Shown: positions 1 to 11,499 of the stretch, piece after piece | Layout of the letters: the number at the start of each line of letters is the position of its first letter | Numbering within the stretch: the stretch's first letter is position 1 | From: Balaenoptera acutorostrata | Lineage: Eukaryota > Chordata > Mammalia > Artiodactyla > Balaenopteridae | Assembly (NCBI RefSeq): GCF_949987535.1 | Contig: NC_080074.1 | Location: 38,795,641 to 38,859,640, forward strand | Direction: 5' to 3' | DNA: 64,000 nucleotides | Notes under the pieces: model-generated | The model's database searches: none | What the model was told of the DNA's origin: nothing | What the model saw: only the letters and a program-made list of their open reading frames with translations | Position numbers and translations under genes: made by a program

Positions 1-575
1 CTTTGCAATTGTTCAGTTCTCTCATTGATAACCTGGGTTACAATTCCTTCCTCTTAATTAGTCTCCTTGCCCTAGCTCTTACCCCATCCTCTCAAGTCAT
101 CTTCCTTTGCTACTAGAATGTCTTTCCTCAAATTAAATATTATCACATCAAATGGCACTCAAACTCATTTAATACCTTTCCATAAAGCTCAGGATAAAAA
201 GTATATATCTTTAGATGATATAAAAGACCCTTCATCTACTCAGCTTCATTTCCCCTCATCCAACTTCCCATGCTCCAGCTATATTGAATTACAAAATGTG
301 CAATTCTTAGAGTTCACATTATTCAAAGAATTTCTGTGGCTGTTCTTTCTGTGGCTGTCCTTCTCCTTTACCACCGCCCTCTCCCAAGTAGTTCCAAAGC
401 CCTGTGCACATATCTCTACAATACTACTTATCATATTACATTAACAATTAGTCCACTTACTTAAAATATTTCCCTCATTTTACTATAATCTACCTGACAG
501 CAGAGACTATATTTTCCTTATAGTCTGAGGATCTATATATTAGGCACCCAATAAATATCTGATAAATGAAGAATG
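1..575 (+). repeat. L2 LINE 3' fragment (ancient)
   Basis: Diverged match to the 3' part of L2. The end is the clearest part: a 'gcagagactatatttt' stretch followed by 'gcacccaataaatatctgataaatgaa', corresponding to the L2 tail. No coding capacity remains. Confidence 0.55.
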
Positions 576-789
576 AAAATATTAGTAAACATTCAAGACA
601 CTTTGGATTTAGGATCCACGTACAGTAGCCAGGGTAGTTTTTACTATTTTATTTTAAAGTTGAGGGAATGGAGCCTTAAAAAGAATAATGCACAGGACAT
701 TTGGCTAAGAATTGGAAAAAGCCATACCTGCAACCCAAGTCTCTGGACATCCTGACTGGCGTCCTAGTCCACAATATCCTATTAATTCA

Positions 790-2060
790 TTCATTTATAA
801 ATATATATTTTTTCTATTCTCGAGTTCACTGATTCTTTCCTTTGTGATTTTCATTCTGCTGTCAAACCAATTCAGTGAGTTTTTATTTTCATTATTATAT
901 TTTTCAGTTCTAAAATTTCCATTTGTTTTTTCTTTACATCTTTTATTTCTTCGCTGAGGCTTTCTATTTCTTAATTGAGGCTTTTAAAAAAATGTTTCAA
1001 ATCTGTTCGTAGTTGCTCGTTTAAGCATTTTTTTATGATGGCTGCTTTAAAATCCTTGTCCAATAATTCCAGTCTCTGTCACCTCAGTGTTAGCATCTAC
1101 TGATTGCTTTTCTCATTCAAGTTGATATTTTCCTGGTTCTTGGTATGACAAGTGATTTTTGTTTGTATCCTGGACATTATAGGTATTTTATTAGGAGATT
1201 CTGGAGCTTATTTAAAGATCCTATTTAAATCTTCTGTTTTATCAGGCCTCCTCTGATACTGTGTCAGTTGGGGAGGGAGACAACTCATTACCACCAGGTT
1301 CAGGTGTAAGTTCCAGCTCCCCATTAGGCCTCCACTGACACTCACGAGAGTAAGGGGTACCTCATTACTGCTGAGCTAGGGTAAAAGTCCAGGATCCCAC
1401 TAGGCTTCCATTATATCATCCTGGCTGATAGGGGGGAATGGCACCTCATTTTGACTCCCCACATTGACTCCACCGACAATGCCAGGGGCAAGATCCTTCT
1501 TACCGCTTTATCTTAGCCATAATGAAAGTTCCAATCCCTGATATAACTTTCTCTGACACCACCAGGGGAGGTGGCGATGTTTAGGACACCTTGTCACAGC
1601 CTGGTAAGAGTAGAAGTCTAGGTTCTCCATCACCTTTTCACTGGTGAAGATGGGATGGGAGCCACAGAGCCTTCCATAGTGTTTGACTGTATTAGGGAAG
1701 TTACTGGCCAAAAATGTCCTGTCTTGGCAGGCTGTCCCTCCCCACCCCTTTTATCTTTGGGGGGAAAGGTCCAAAGAAGTTTTTGCTGGAACTTTTTTTC
1801 TGCACCCATTGGTGTTTCTAGGTTGCCACCTTCTCCAGCACTCAGTATAGGATATATAAGACAAGAAAGAAAACCTAAGGAACTCAGTGCCACGTCATTT
1901 CTCATGTCCCATAGTTCCTAGTTGATTTGGTTTCTTCTCTCCTCCTTTCAGAGTCTTCTTATGTGTATTTTATATATAATGTCCTATGTTTTTAGCTATA
2001 TTTAACAGGATGAATAGGAAAAAGTGTATTTTGTCCAACTTGTCCTAAAAGTTTCTAAGT
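790..2060 (-). repeat. Ancient L1 5' region with degenerate internal tandem units
   Basis: The stretch resembles the reverse complement of an old L1M-class 5' region. It includes 'cctggttcttggtatgacaa' followed by GC-richer, imperfect units of roughly 60-90 bp at about 1220-1640, built around 'cctcattactgctg', 'aagtccagg' and 'ccactaggc'. The units account for the locally higher GC content. Subfamily uncertain. Confidence 0.5.
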
Positions 2061-2124
2061 AATATTTATTGATTCCTTATTCTAGACCAATATTTCATGT
2101 GTATGAAGTCATCTAATCAAAAAA

Positions 2125-2411
2125 CAACCGTAGGGACCCTTGTGCACTGTTGGTGGCAATGTAAATTGGTGAAGCCACTATGGAAAACAGTATGGAGGTT
2201 CCTCAAAAACTTAAAAACAGAACTACCATAAAATCCAGCAATTCCATTTCTGGGTGTTTACTTGAAGAAAATAAAAACATTAATTCAAAATGATATATGC
2301 ACCCTTATGTTCACTGCAGCATTATTTACAATAGCTAAGATGCAGAAGCGACCTAAATGTCCATCAATAGATGTGTTGAGTTGATCAAGAAGATACATAT
2401 ACATACACATA

Positions 2412-2444
<33 letters not shown>

Positions 2445-2910
2445 CCTGGAATATTACTCAACCATAAAAAAGAATGAAATTGTGCCATTGGACCTAGAGG
2501 GTATTATGCTAAGTGAAATACATCAAAGAAAGACAAATACCATATATTCTCACTTATATATGGAATATAAAAATCAAAACAAATTAACAAACAAAACAAA
2601 AGAGAAACAGACATACAGATACAGGGAACAAATCGGTAGTTGCCAGAGGGGAGGTGGATAGGGGTTTGGGCAAAATATGTGAAGGGGAATTAAGAGACAC
2701 AAACTTCCAGTTATAAAATAAATAAGTCACAGGGATGTAGTATACTACATAAGGATGTAATATAGTCAATAATACTGCAGTAATTTTGTATGGAGCCAGT
2801 TACTAGACTTATCACGATGATCATTTCATAATGTATTTGTCAGATCACTATGTTGTACAGCTGAAAAATAACACAATATTGTACATCAACTGCACTTCAA
2901 CTTAAAAAAA
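2125..2910 (+). mobile_element. Old L1 3' end (ORF2 tail and 3' UTR)
   Basis: Starts in the Cys-rich C-terminal coding part of L1 ORF2 (cttgtgcactgttggtgg...), continues through 'cctaaatgtccatcaatag' and 'ggaatattactcaaccataa', then a 3' UTR ending 'gtacatcaactgcacttcaa' and an A-run near 2904. 5'-truncated, with many stops. A CA microsatellite has expanded within it. Confidence 0.8.
2411..2444 (+). repeat. (CA)n microsatellite
   Basis: An essentially uninterrupted AC dinucleotide run of about 30 bp inside the L1 3' fragment; potentially polymorphic. Confidence 0.9.
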
Positions 2911-2911
2911 A

Positions 2912-2995
2912 CCTACCCTATGAGGTAGGTACTATTGTAAACCCCATTTTATGTATGAGGAAACTCATCTGACAGCAACTTGCTAAAGGCAGCAT
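2912..2995 (-). repeat. MIR fragment
   Basis: Contains 'tatgaggtaggtactattgt', a 'cccattttatgtatgaggaaact' core and 'acttgctaaagg', matching the MIR core in reverse orientation. Confidence 0.7.
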
Positions 2996-3539
2996 ATTAT
3001 GGAACAAACCCCATGAACATCAAACAGCAGTAACTCTACAGGCAATACTCAAAGAACTTCAGATTTTCTTTCCAATTATCTGCAAATTTTGGGTAGTTTA
3101 ATATTTAAATTACTTGTACCCTAGCATTTTCTTTTTGAAGGATGCCCTTAAAGAAACTTAAAGAATTTTAAGGGTACCCTTTGGGACAGACAGGAAGGAA
3201 ATTCAAACAGAGGGAAAGGCCTGCAAGCAATGTTAAGCAAGAACTGTTGCAGAAAGTAACACATTGGCATGCCTCCAGAGATGGTTATAGGTAATGAATA
3301 TACTGCTATAAATTGGCTAAATTTAAGGACTGGTTTACTGCAGATGACTGGACCAAGTGACCTGCAAAGGGCCTCCTGGCTCAAAGATTTGATTTTTCTA
3401 CTATGAGAAGATTCTTATTTCATTTTAAATCAAATCATTTCAGTAAAGGTCAACTGAATGCCTTCTATGTGCTGTCTCTTCACTACCCCTTCTAAATTTA
3501 TGAGAAGGTTTTAAATGGTTTGTCTCCCCAGATTATTAA

Positions 3540-4320
3540 AATAACTAATGCTCACTGCGGAAAATTGAGAAAATATACTTTGGAGTATTTTATTTTTTCT
3601 ATATGTAAATATTTTGCCTCTATGTTTAAGAGTACATTATGAGTTTTTTCCAATGATCTGAAAAATTCTTAGAATGCGTTTAATGAAGGCATAATAGTCC
3701 ATTCAACTGCTGTTCAATAATAGCCTCTGCAGCACTATTTAAGCACAAAGTTATCCTGCATTGTTGCAAATTGCTTTTCACAATATTTTCATCATTTTAA
3801 ATGATCCCAGGATGATGTTTCTTGTAGAGAAATATTGGTCACATTGCTTTTTATTACATATGCCAGCAAGATTCCTACAGTCAAACACACACACACTTTC
3901 ACACATCAAACAACCAAACTGCCTTCTGGAAATATTGAATCAATTTATATTACCGTCAGCATTACCTGAAAGTTCATTTTATCACACTCCTCTAAACACA
4001 GATTCTTCTCAATCTTCTTCAATTTTAGAAGCAATTTTAGAAGTTTTAATTTTGGTTTATGTGATTACTAGTATTAAACACAATGTCTTACCTATTTTTA
4101 AAAGTTCTTTATATAGGACATTGAATTAAGTCTGACATTGTTACAAATTATATTCTCAGTTCATTCACTAATTTTAATTCATAGTGTTTCCTGATATAAA
4201 GATATTTTAAATTTGTATGTAGTCAAATAAACTCATAATTTTCCTTCACATTTTTTCCCTCTAAGATAATTCATACTACTCTCTTCTGATTTAATTTTTT
4301 ATATTGATGCCTTAAATGTA
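3540..4320 (-). repeat. Diverged old L1 fragment
   Basis: AT-rich stretch with weak similarity to the reverse complement of old L1 3' sequence, for example 'aatttatattaccgtcagca', 'tgtgattactagtattaaac' and 'agttctttatatagg'. The 122-codon open frame at 3761-4129 is a by-product of this sequence. Family assignment is tentative. Confidence 0.45.
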
Positions 4321-4393
4321 CCATTAATTTATTCATATATGTATACAATCTGTATGTAAAATCTGTCATATATTATACACATGTGCTATGATA

Positions 4394-4436
4394 TGTGTGT
4401 ATATATATTATATATAGATATATATATATATTATGA
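4394..4436 (+). repeat. (TA)n-rich simple repeat
   Basis: Alternating 'tatatata' tract interrupted by 'gtgtgt' and 'aga'; low complexity. Confidence 0.8.
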
Positions 4437-4556
4437 CGTGGCAGTACAATCATATTTATTTATCAGTAGTCAATTAGCCAAGCATCATTTTTTGACTAAT
4501 CCTTACTGTCCTCATTCATTTGTGATGCTCCATTCTTCCCATATGTATTAGTATTT

Positions 4557-4558
<2 letters not shown>

Positions 4559-4590
<32 letters not shown>
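4559..4590 (+). repeat. (CA)n microsatellite
   Basis: About 32 bp of uninterrupted CA dinucleotides followed by 'tacatatat'. Confidence 0.95.
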
Positions 4591-4594
<4 letters not shown>

Positions 4595-4759
4595 TATATC
4601 AGCACCTTTGTCAGGGCTATATAGCTACTAGATATAACTACTGGAATGTTCTACCAAGAGAGTCTTTGACTAGCTCTCTTTTTAAACTCAGTCAGATTTA
4701 ATTCTGTTGCAAAAAGGAAAATAACTTCATACCCTTTATCCTACCCAACCCCTGCCCTG

Positions 4760-5290
4760 AATTCCTTCTGCAGAAAATTGGAAGCAACCTGAATGTACCC
4801 CATAACCTACTTGAATAACAGAAAAAAATATAAACCTGAAATAAAATTGAAAGCAATATGGAGCCACTAGAAATGGTGCTACCCCCAGATGAGAACAGTG
4901 GAAAAAAATTTTAACATATAAAACAGATAGGCGCAAAGTGACAGCTCAATCCAGAAATCACGAGAAACATGACAGATCCAAGGGTATGATACTGAAAGAT
5001 TTCCGTGACATTTTATATATTGCTAAGTTAAAAGAAAGAAAAGGAAGGTGTAGAAAAATTTATAGAGCCATACCACAGAATACTCTACATTCATGAGGAA
5101 CCTACAAACCCTAAGAAGGAAATACAAAGGCTCACCAAAATCCTCTCTCAATAAAACTCTGAAATAACTCCCAGGTCAGAGGGAGGTAGCAATAAAGAAT
5201 GGGCATTGGTGTTTAGATGGAAAATTAAGACATAATCAAACACACACACATCATACAATATTTAACCTGTCTAGAGTCTTTCTAAAGTAA
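4760..5290 (+). repeat. Old L1 3' end fragment
   Basis: Diverged match to the 3' end of an L1MC/L1ME-type element ('ggaagcaacctgaatgtacc', 'ttgctaagttaaaagaaag', 'agagccataccacagaat'). Coding is destroyed. Confidence 0.5.
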
Positions 5291-5537
5291 GTATAATTTC
5301 TGCATGGATGATCGTCCCAAAGATTCAGGACCTGTAAAATAGGAACAAGGCTCTGTACAACTTCTAAGAGGCCTAGAAACTCTACATACAATTGCCAGCT
5401 GGAAATCCCCTCTTCGCCCTCAAACAATTACAGGAAGAATGACTCTAGCAATCAAAACCTGTATTCATTGACAAGTGAACAAGGATCCTGACTTGGGTTT
5501 TGAAATGTACTCAGCTACCTGCTGAATCTTGACACTC

Positions 5538-5612
5538 AGATGAGCATGTGTGTGTGTGTGCATGTGTGTGTATTATGTGTATGTGTGTACATGTATGTCT
5601 GTGTATATGAAT
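5538..5612 (+). repeat. Imperfect (TG)n microsatellite
   Basis: Interrupted TG repeat with 'catg', 'tatg' and 'ctg' variants. On the minus strand it gives the His/Thr-rich low-complexity end of a spurious open frame. Confidence 0.9.
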
Positions 5613-5679
5613 TAGAAGACAAAATAAAGCTGAGGTGTGGGGAGGGCATATTCTCAATATAAATAACAAGAGGAAAGGT

Positions 5680-6260
5680 ATATTTGCAACTTCAATAATA
5701 TTTAAAGTGTTCCTACAAGTCAATAAGAAAAAAATTTTAAATCCAATAGGCAAAGAATTTAAGCACACTATCCACAGAGAAAAAAAATGATAATGGCCAA
5801 TAAGCATAAAAACGGTGCTCAGTCTTACAAACATCAGGAAAATGAACATTAAAACAATAACGAGATGCCATTTTTCTAAACTGGATTGGTATAAAAATAT
5901 AATACACACTGTTGGTGAAAGAAAAGAGAAATTGGCATTCTCACGTAAAGTTGGTAAGCAAATAAATTAGTTCAGCAATTTAGGAGTGGATATATATACT
6001 TATCTCCAAAATGTACTTTTAACTTAACCAAAGCAAGTTGCTTACGTGTTCATCTCTGTGTTGCATAAAAGCACAAGAAGGAGTCTAGGAAAATGGACAA
6101 GAAAGTATTAACAGTAGTAAATTCTGGGCAAGAGAAAGTTGGGGGACAGTATGGAGAAAGGATGGTCTGTATTTTTATATGATACGTACTTCCTCTGTTA
6201 TTTAATTTTTATGAGCATGTATTTATATATTGAATACATGACTTAAATATATTTAAATAA
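5680..6260 (+). repeat. Old L1 3' end fragment
   Basis: Contains the ORF2 C-terminal segment in degraded form ('gtcaataagaaaaaaatttt', 'ggccaataagcataaaaa', 'aacgagatgccatttttc', 'acacactgttggtgaaag') and then 3' UTR ('ctgtatttttatatgatacg'). Probably an L1M-class element. Confidence 0.65.
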
Positions 6261-6560
6261 CATTAAAAGCTTTAACAGTCTAGATGGCTTGTCTCCTAAT
6301 GTGACTGAATCATCAACTCTATAATCAGTATAACTACCATTAATGAAAAACATTCTAATTTAATAAAAACATCTTGAATATTCTTCTGGTAAAAAGAAGC
6401 ATTTCTTACACTTACGATAACATCTAAACTCAGTTTTAAGAACTAAAATTTGGACCATAAAAACTTCATTCTTTTTATTTTTCTCACCAGTATTAACCTC
6501 AAGCAGCTGAACAGTCAATAATAAATAGCTAGATAGAATCTTCAAATCACATAGAGAGAT
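6260..6560. other. Unassigned intronic sequence
   Basis: AT-rich. I see no gene, RNA or named repeat here. Confidence 0.5.
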
Positions 6561-6579
6561 CTGTCATAAATTTGTGGTC

Positions 6580-6965
6580 ATCATTCCTGCTGTCCGTATC
6601 ATTTGGGTTGTCCTCATTCCAGGCACTTGTAAGACTGCACTTTCATATCCACTTGAAATGAGGTGTGGCCATGTGGCTTGCTCTGGCCCATGAAATGCCA
6701 ACAGAAGTAATGCAAGGAGTCTTCAAGAGCGAATGCATGCTGACAACTTCTTCTCCCTGCCACAAGGATACTCCAAATGGCAACTGCACTATTAGCTTAT
6801 ATTCTTGAGTGAGGGTGGATGGCATGGAGCAAATCTCTTGGGTAACCCAAGATAAACCTGTAGTATAAGTGAGATACTCCTGGGCTATTTTAAAACAGGG
6901 AGATTTGAGTGTTGTTTAGTCCTGCAGCATAACTTCATCTATCCTGATACAAAAGTCTTAAGATC
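6580..6965 (-). repeat. Ancient interspersed repeat, family not named
   Basis: Contains 'gtggccatgtggcttgctct', 'ggcccatgaaatgccaacag' and 'agaagtaatgcaagg'. Related sequence occurs in the opposite orientation at 19800-20160 and 62520-62830, and possibly at 53760-54130 and 63690-63790. It behaves as a dispersed mammalian repeat, but I cannot name the family with confidence. Confidence 0.45.
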
Positions 6966-8640
6966 CATAAATTTTCACAAATTCAAACAAGCTTTAAAAT
7001 TGTCATATTTCATAATTTAAAAGGCAAAGGGATGCATTCCAGGACAAACAAAACAGGAGGAATCTCAGCTAGTGTAATTCTACAGTCACTACAGTAATGT
7101 TAGATTCCTTGAAAAGGAGTCAGAGACGAGCCATCATCATCAGTGACTGAGTTCACAGAGGTGGGGCTGAGGGTCTTCAGAAGGGGCTCAGAAAAAAAGA
7201 AAGGTTCTGAAATTCGTTCTAGATGACCTGGACATAATTTTCTATTTTCCTTTGCCTTTTTCCCATCAACCCCTGCTAGCTTACATCTAGCATAAAACCT
7301 TGGACTCAGCTCTTTGGAAAAAATCTGCCTTGAGTTGTATTTCTTCTGTTCTTCATTTTAGCTTACCCTAAGTCTTCTCTGTCTTTCCTAATATTTGATT
7401 CTAGCCTACCCTGCATCTGACTTTGGCTTTCTTCATCAAATGAGTTAGACTGGAGTGTGTACTTGGCCCACACAATGGGCTAAGTCAGTGAATGTGGGTG
7501 GATGTCTGAAAGATTTTTAAGAGGTAGGGAGCCTGACAAGTGCCATGGTCTTGACCTCTGGATGCCAGAAAAAGCTACTGTCAAATTTTCACATGATTCT
7601 TCTGTTCCCATCAATTCCTATAACCATCAACTTCCCCTCTGTTGAGGGCTAAATTTTCTTTTTTAAGCATGTATTTATTAAGTCAGTTTTCAAACATTAC
7701 AAAAGGAAATAAAACGCTGACACTCAAAAAAAAAAAATCCTTGTGTCAGGGGAAAATTGATAGCATTTACTCTGTGGATTTGATTACCCAGCAATGTAAA
7801 GTCAAATTGGTAAAGTCTAAAATGTTCCTCTCAATTCCACCACTGCCTCCTTTGCCAGGAATAAAATTGATTTAATATACTTTCAACAGTGTGGCCTATG
7901 AAACTCTTTCACAAACTGCCATATTTTAATTTGCATAAAATAACTGTTGAAAGCTTCCTCCAGCACAACCATATTTAGTGGTGACAATGTTGTAACCCTC
8001 TCTGTACTCTCAGCTGCTATCTGTACCCTGCAAATTTTCATTATTAAATAACTGGAAAGTCTAACTTATAACTTACCTTCTGATATGAGTTTACTTCCTT
8101 CAGATCAGATTATAATTTCCTTCCTTGATGACCTCCTATGTGGGTCTTCATTTCATCACAGTTTCAGAAAAAAACAAGAACAAACTCCAAGCTCTTTTTC
8201 AAAAGTTAAATAAACCTGAAGCCAACATACTGAGAACAATTCAAAGATGATGAATAATACATCTGGTTATCTGTATACTAAAACACTAAATCTATATACT
8301 AAAATAGTGATGAACATATAATCTTTATAATTGATAATTCATTATTTTATAAGAAGACTATGGCAGATTATAACCCCAATATTAACTGTCAATAATCCTT
8401 TTAAAACATTTTTCTGTTCAACAAATTTAACAGTAAATAGCTTTGTTGTTGATTAGAACTGAGACTGTGAAGGAAGGGGAAAAAATATAACTGGGTACAT
8501 GTTCTCCACTCTGAAAGGCAGACTAATTTGCAATAACTATAATAAGAAGCAAAATGTGCAAATTTCCTGACAGAAGTACAAACTAAGTATGGTGAAAGCA
8601 CAATAAAAAAGAGATTAATTCCAACTACAGATATGTGGTA
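6966..8640. other. Unassigned intronic sequence
   Basis: No recognisable gene, RNA or repeat. Contains a short A-run at 7727-7737. The open frames here are short and low in complexity. Confidence 0.5.
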
Positions 8641-8664
8641 AGGAGAGGGCTGGATGTTGTAAGG

Positions 8665-8812
8665 AATGCATCAATAGTTAACAGCTTGGGCTTTAAAGTC
8701 AAAGGCCAAAGTTCAAATCTCAGACATGTTGTCTACTAGCTGTATGACTGTAGGCAAATTAACATGTCTAGGCCTTTCTTCCCTCATCTATGAAACTAGG
8801 AAAATAAAATAA
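8665..8812 (+). repeat. MIR SINE
   Basis: Forward MIR: 'agcttgggctttaaagtc', 'gttcaaatctcagacatg', 'actagctgtatgactgtagg', 'cctcatctatgaaactagg'. Confidence 0.8.
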
Positions 8813-8814
8813 AA

Positions 8815-9050
8815 ACCAACTACATAGCACTTACTCTGTACCAAGACAATACTATGAGCATTTAATACAAATTAATTCATTTAATTCTCCTAACAACTCT
8901 GTGTGTATACAAATATCACCCTCATTTTACAGATGAGGAAACTGAGGTATAGAGAAGTTAAGTGGCCTATCTGAGGTCTACACTGGAGCGTGACAAGCTG
9001 GGACTGGATGTCAGGCTGTCAGGCTCTGAGTCACAACCACTATTCTGTGT
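8815..9050 (-). repeat. MIR SINE, reverse orientation
   Basis: Reads 'tagcacttactctgtacc', 'ttaattcatttaattctcct', 'cattttacagatgaggaaac', 'tgaggtatagagaagttaag': a well-preserved reverse MIR next to a forward MIR. The two face each other tail to tail. Confidence 0.85.
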
Positions 9051-9094
9051 GGATGAGTTAATGTGAGAGAACTCTACACCCACCATGAGCACAA

Positions 9095-9180
9095 TTTTAT
9101 ACACATGTCATTGACTCCTTTCAATAATGCTATGAGGTGATTACTATCACTACATACATTTACAAACGAGCACCTGGCTT
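9095..9180 (-). repeat. MIR fragment
   Basis: Short degraded MIR core ('ataatgctatgaggtgatta'...'acatttacaaacgag'). Confidence 0.5.
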
Positions 9181-9396
9181 AGACGAATTATGAAAGAACA
9201 CTTTTGTAGCAATGGGTACAATGAGCTGGAGCAGGACAAGAGGAGAGAGGACTGATAGTTTTTGCAATAATCAAGTGTGATGATAAAGATGGACATGAGG
9301 GAGAGATCTGAGAAATACAGAAGAATGAAAAAATTTTTAGAGTAAAAACAGGAAGAGAATGAAAAAAGTATCTATCAAAGAAACCAGGGCTCTAGA

Positions 9397-9619
9397 AGGG
9401 TCAGCAACCCTAGCCTCATGCCAAGTCTGGACCACCACCTGTTTATGTAAATAAAGTTTTATTGAAACACAGCCACACTCAGTTGTTTATATATTCTCTG
9501 TGGCTGCTTTTGCTTGACAACAGCAGAATTGAGTGGCTGCAATGGAACCTATCTGGCCTGCATAGCCAAACATATTTACCAGTTTGCACCTTAAAGAAAA
9601 ACTCTTCCAATCCTTGCTC
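9397..9619 (+). mobile_element. MER20-like nonautonomous hAT element
   Basis: Begins 'agggtcagcaacc' and contains 'cacctgtttatgtaaataaa', 'gttttattgaaacacagcca' and 'gtggctgcttttgcttgaca', all characteristic of the roughly 220-bp hAT-Charlie element I know as MER20. Ends near 'aaagaaaaactcttcc'. It has no transposase. Confidence 0.75.
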
Positions 9620-9901
9620 CAGAGAAGCCCTGTCCAATAGAAATATCTGTGATGATGGAAGTGTTTCATATCTCCACTGCTCAACAGGGTAGCCACTAGC
9701 CACAAGTGGCTGCCTAAATTTAAATTCAAACTAATTAAAAGTAAATAAAATTTAAAATTTAGTTTTTCAGTTGCACTAGCCACCTTTCAAATACTCAATA
9801 GCATCATTAGCCAACGTAAATTAAATTTTATTTAATTCTAATTAAACTTAAATTTAAATAACCACAGATGGCTTACTGGCTACTATATTGAACAACACAG
9901 C
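9620..9901 (+). mobile_element. Nonautonomous hAT element (MER-class)
   Basis: Starts 'ccctgtccaatagaaatat' and ends 'ctatattgaacaacacag', imperfect terminal inverted repeats. The interior has 'ggtagccactagccacaag' and a long stretch of aattt/aaatt-rich sequence that folds back on itself. It abuts the previous element and sits in the same L2. Confidence 0.7.
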
Positions 9902-10567
9902 TGTGGGGAATTTCAAAGAGGTAGATGTGGTCCCCAGAGTTAAATACTATAGAGAGACCAAGCAAGGTAAGGACTTCAAATCAATCCATAGAATTAAGCA
10001 ACAAACAGGCACTGATGATCTTTGGGAGAGTAATTTGGGTAGAGTGATGAGGCCTGAGGCCACCTTTCAGTGGATGCAAGAGTGTAAGGGAGAGGAGGAC
10101 CTGGAGAATAGACAACATGGCCAAGAAGTTAGCATGTAAAGAGAAGGGGAATGTTCTAGCTCCTCTTATCCTGTGCAAATCTTTCAACTGAATTTTATTA
10201 AAAGAGAAGGGTGAAACATGAAAGTAGCTGAGGGGATAGGGACTGAAAACTAATGGAAATACTGTTTGTTTTTTAATGGCATTGGCAAGTGGGAAAGTAA
10301 AAAACAGGGCAAAGTTCAGGTTCTGTTTTGGAAGTCTAAGTGCATCAGTGCCGCTGAAAGAAGAGATGTGTGTTTTGGGGTGGGAGCATAACAAGAGCTA
10401 AGGCAAGAAAGACCAGTGCAAACCTTACCTTAAAAGCCCTGAAAACCTCGTTAAGGAAGGGGAGGCCATTACAGGGGAATGCCCTCTTCAGAAAGGGATT
10501 TCAGGTCACTCTTGGGACGCAAACGGGGAAACAGAATCAGTTAGGATCTATTGACTAGCCTAGAAAG

Positions 10568-10594
10568 TCACAGGAACTTAAAAAAAAAAAAAAA
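10568..10594 (+). repeat. Poly(A) run
   Basis: A-run of about 15 bp ('cttaaaaaaaaaaaaaatgtgg'); no clear retroposed body upstream of it. Confidence 0.6.
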
Positions 10595-10769
10595 TGTGGG
10601 GGAGGTATAGAAACAAATCAAAGGAGCTAGAAGTAAGAAGAAGGGTGTATCAAAGAAAACTGAGGTCTCATCATCTCTGTGTATCAGGTTTACGTTCTCT
10701 TTAAGGGACACCTGAAATAAGAAAGAAAAATACATAATTTTGAAGTAAGAGAGGGAATAACATTTTGTT

Positions 10770-10985
10770 AATTACCAATAATGTGCCAGGTTCTGAGTTT
10801 GGTAATTTAAACTGAGTTTGGTAAATCATTTGATCCACGCACTACCCCTTCAGGAAGACAATGTTATTCCTATTTTACAGACGAGAAATGAGGCTTAGAG
10901 AGGTCAAATAACTTCCCAGAATTATCAAACTAACACATGGCTCACTGGAACCCAGTGCTTTCCCACTCCAGGGAAAATATGATGA
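10770..10985 (-). repeat. MIR SINE, reverse orientation
   Basis: 'accaataatgtgccaggttc', 'cctattttacagacgagaaa', 'gaggcttagagaggtcaaat', 'acatggctcactggaaccca': reverse MIR with a small internal duplication of 'aaactgagtttggtaa'-type sequence near 10793-10825. Confidence 0.75.
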
Positions 10986-10989
10986 ATTT

Positions 10990-11110
10990 CCAATTTTCCA
11001 TATCTGTGTGCTAATTTGAGTAATTCTTATACCCTCACTAGACACTGTTTCCTGTGGGCAAAGACCATGTGCTAGCTCATTAATGGCACACAGCAAATAC
11101 TCAATAATTA
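10990..11110 (+). repeat. L2 3' end fragment
   Basis: 'cactagacactgtttcctgt', 'gggcaaagaccatg' and 'gcacacagcaaatactcaat' match the extreme 3' end of L2. A CHR SINE has inserted just downstream. Confidence 0.6.
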
Positions 11111-11116
11111 TTTTTA

Positions 11117-11476
11117 TTTTTTTAACATTTTTTAATTAATTAATCAATTTTATTTTTGGCTGTGTTGGGTCTTCGTTGCTGCACGCGGGCTTTCTCTAGT
11201 TGCAGTGAGCAGGGGCTACTCTTTGTTGCAGCGCATGGGTTTCTCATTGCGGTGGCTTCTCGTTGCGGAGCACGGACCCTAGGCGCACAGGCTTCAGTAG
11301 TTGTGGCATGCAGGATCAGTAGTTGTGGCTCACGGGCTCTAGAGCGCAGGCTCAGTAGTTGTGGCGCACGGGCTTAGTCGCTCCGCGGCATGTGGGATCT
11401 TCCCGGACCAGGGATCAAATCTGTGTCCCCTGCATTGGCAGCAGATTCGTAACCACTGTGCCACCAGGGAAGTCCC
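11117..11476 (-). mobile_element. CHR-type tRNA-derived SINE (copy 1)
   Basis: Reverse-oriented cetartiodactyl/cetacean SINE. The tRNA-related head is at the right end (reverse of 'gggacttccctggtggcaca'), with B-box-related sequence, and the T/A-rich tail is at the left. It is flanked by a perfect 13-bp target-site duplication (ataattattttta) at 11104-11116 and 11480-11492. The middle is longer than usual: the 'cagtagttgtgg' motif appears three times, suggesting internal duplication or a longer subfamily. Confidence 0.93.
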
Positions 11477-11499
11477 TCGATAATTATTTTTAAATAAAT

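Larger units (their letters stand above)
9185..10330 (-). repeat. L2 LINE in reverse orientation, split by two hAT elements
   Basis: The outer parts (9185-9395 and about 9905-10330) both match the reverse complement of L2 and lie in consecutive order of the L2 body, e.g. 'tttttgcaataatcaag', 'gatggacatgagggagag', then 'aggccacctttcagtggatg', 'ggagaggaggacctggag' and 'ggccaagaagttagcatg'. The interruption at about 9397-9901 holds two DNA transposons, so the L2 was there first. Confidence 0.55.

Noticed and set aside
3761..4129. 122-codon plus-strand frame
   Set aside because: Falls within diverged L1-like sequence with low-complexity content; no known domain.
5511..5909. 132-codon minus-strand frame
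   Set aside because: Built from an old L1 fragment and a TG microsatellite that supplies its His/Thr repeat; no domain.
9981..10394. 137-codon minus-strand frame
   Set aside because: Lies in a reverse L2 fragment and adjacent unique DNA; no familiar protein and no splice context.
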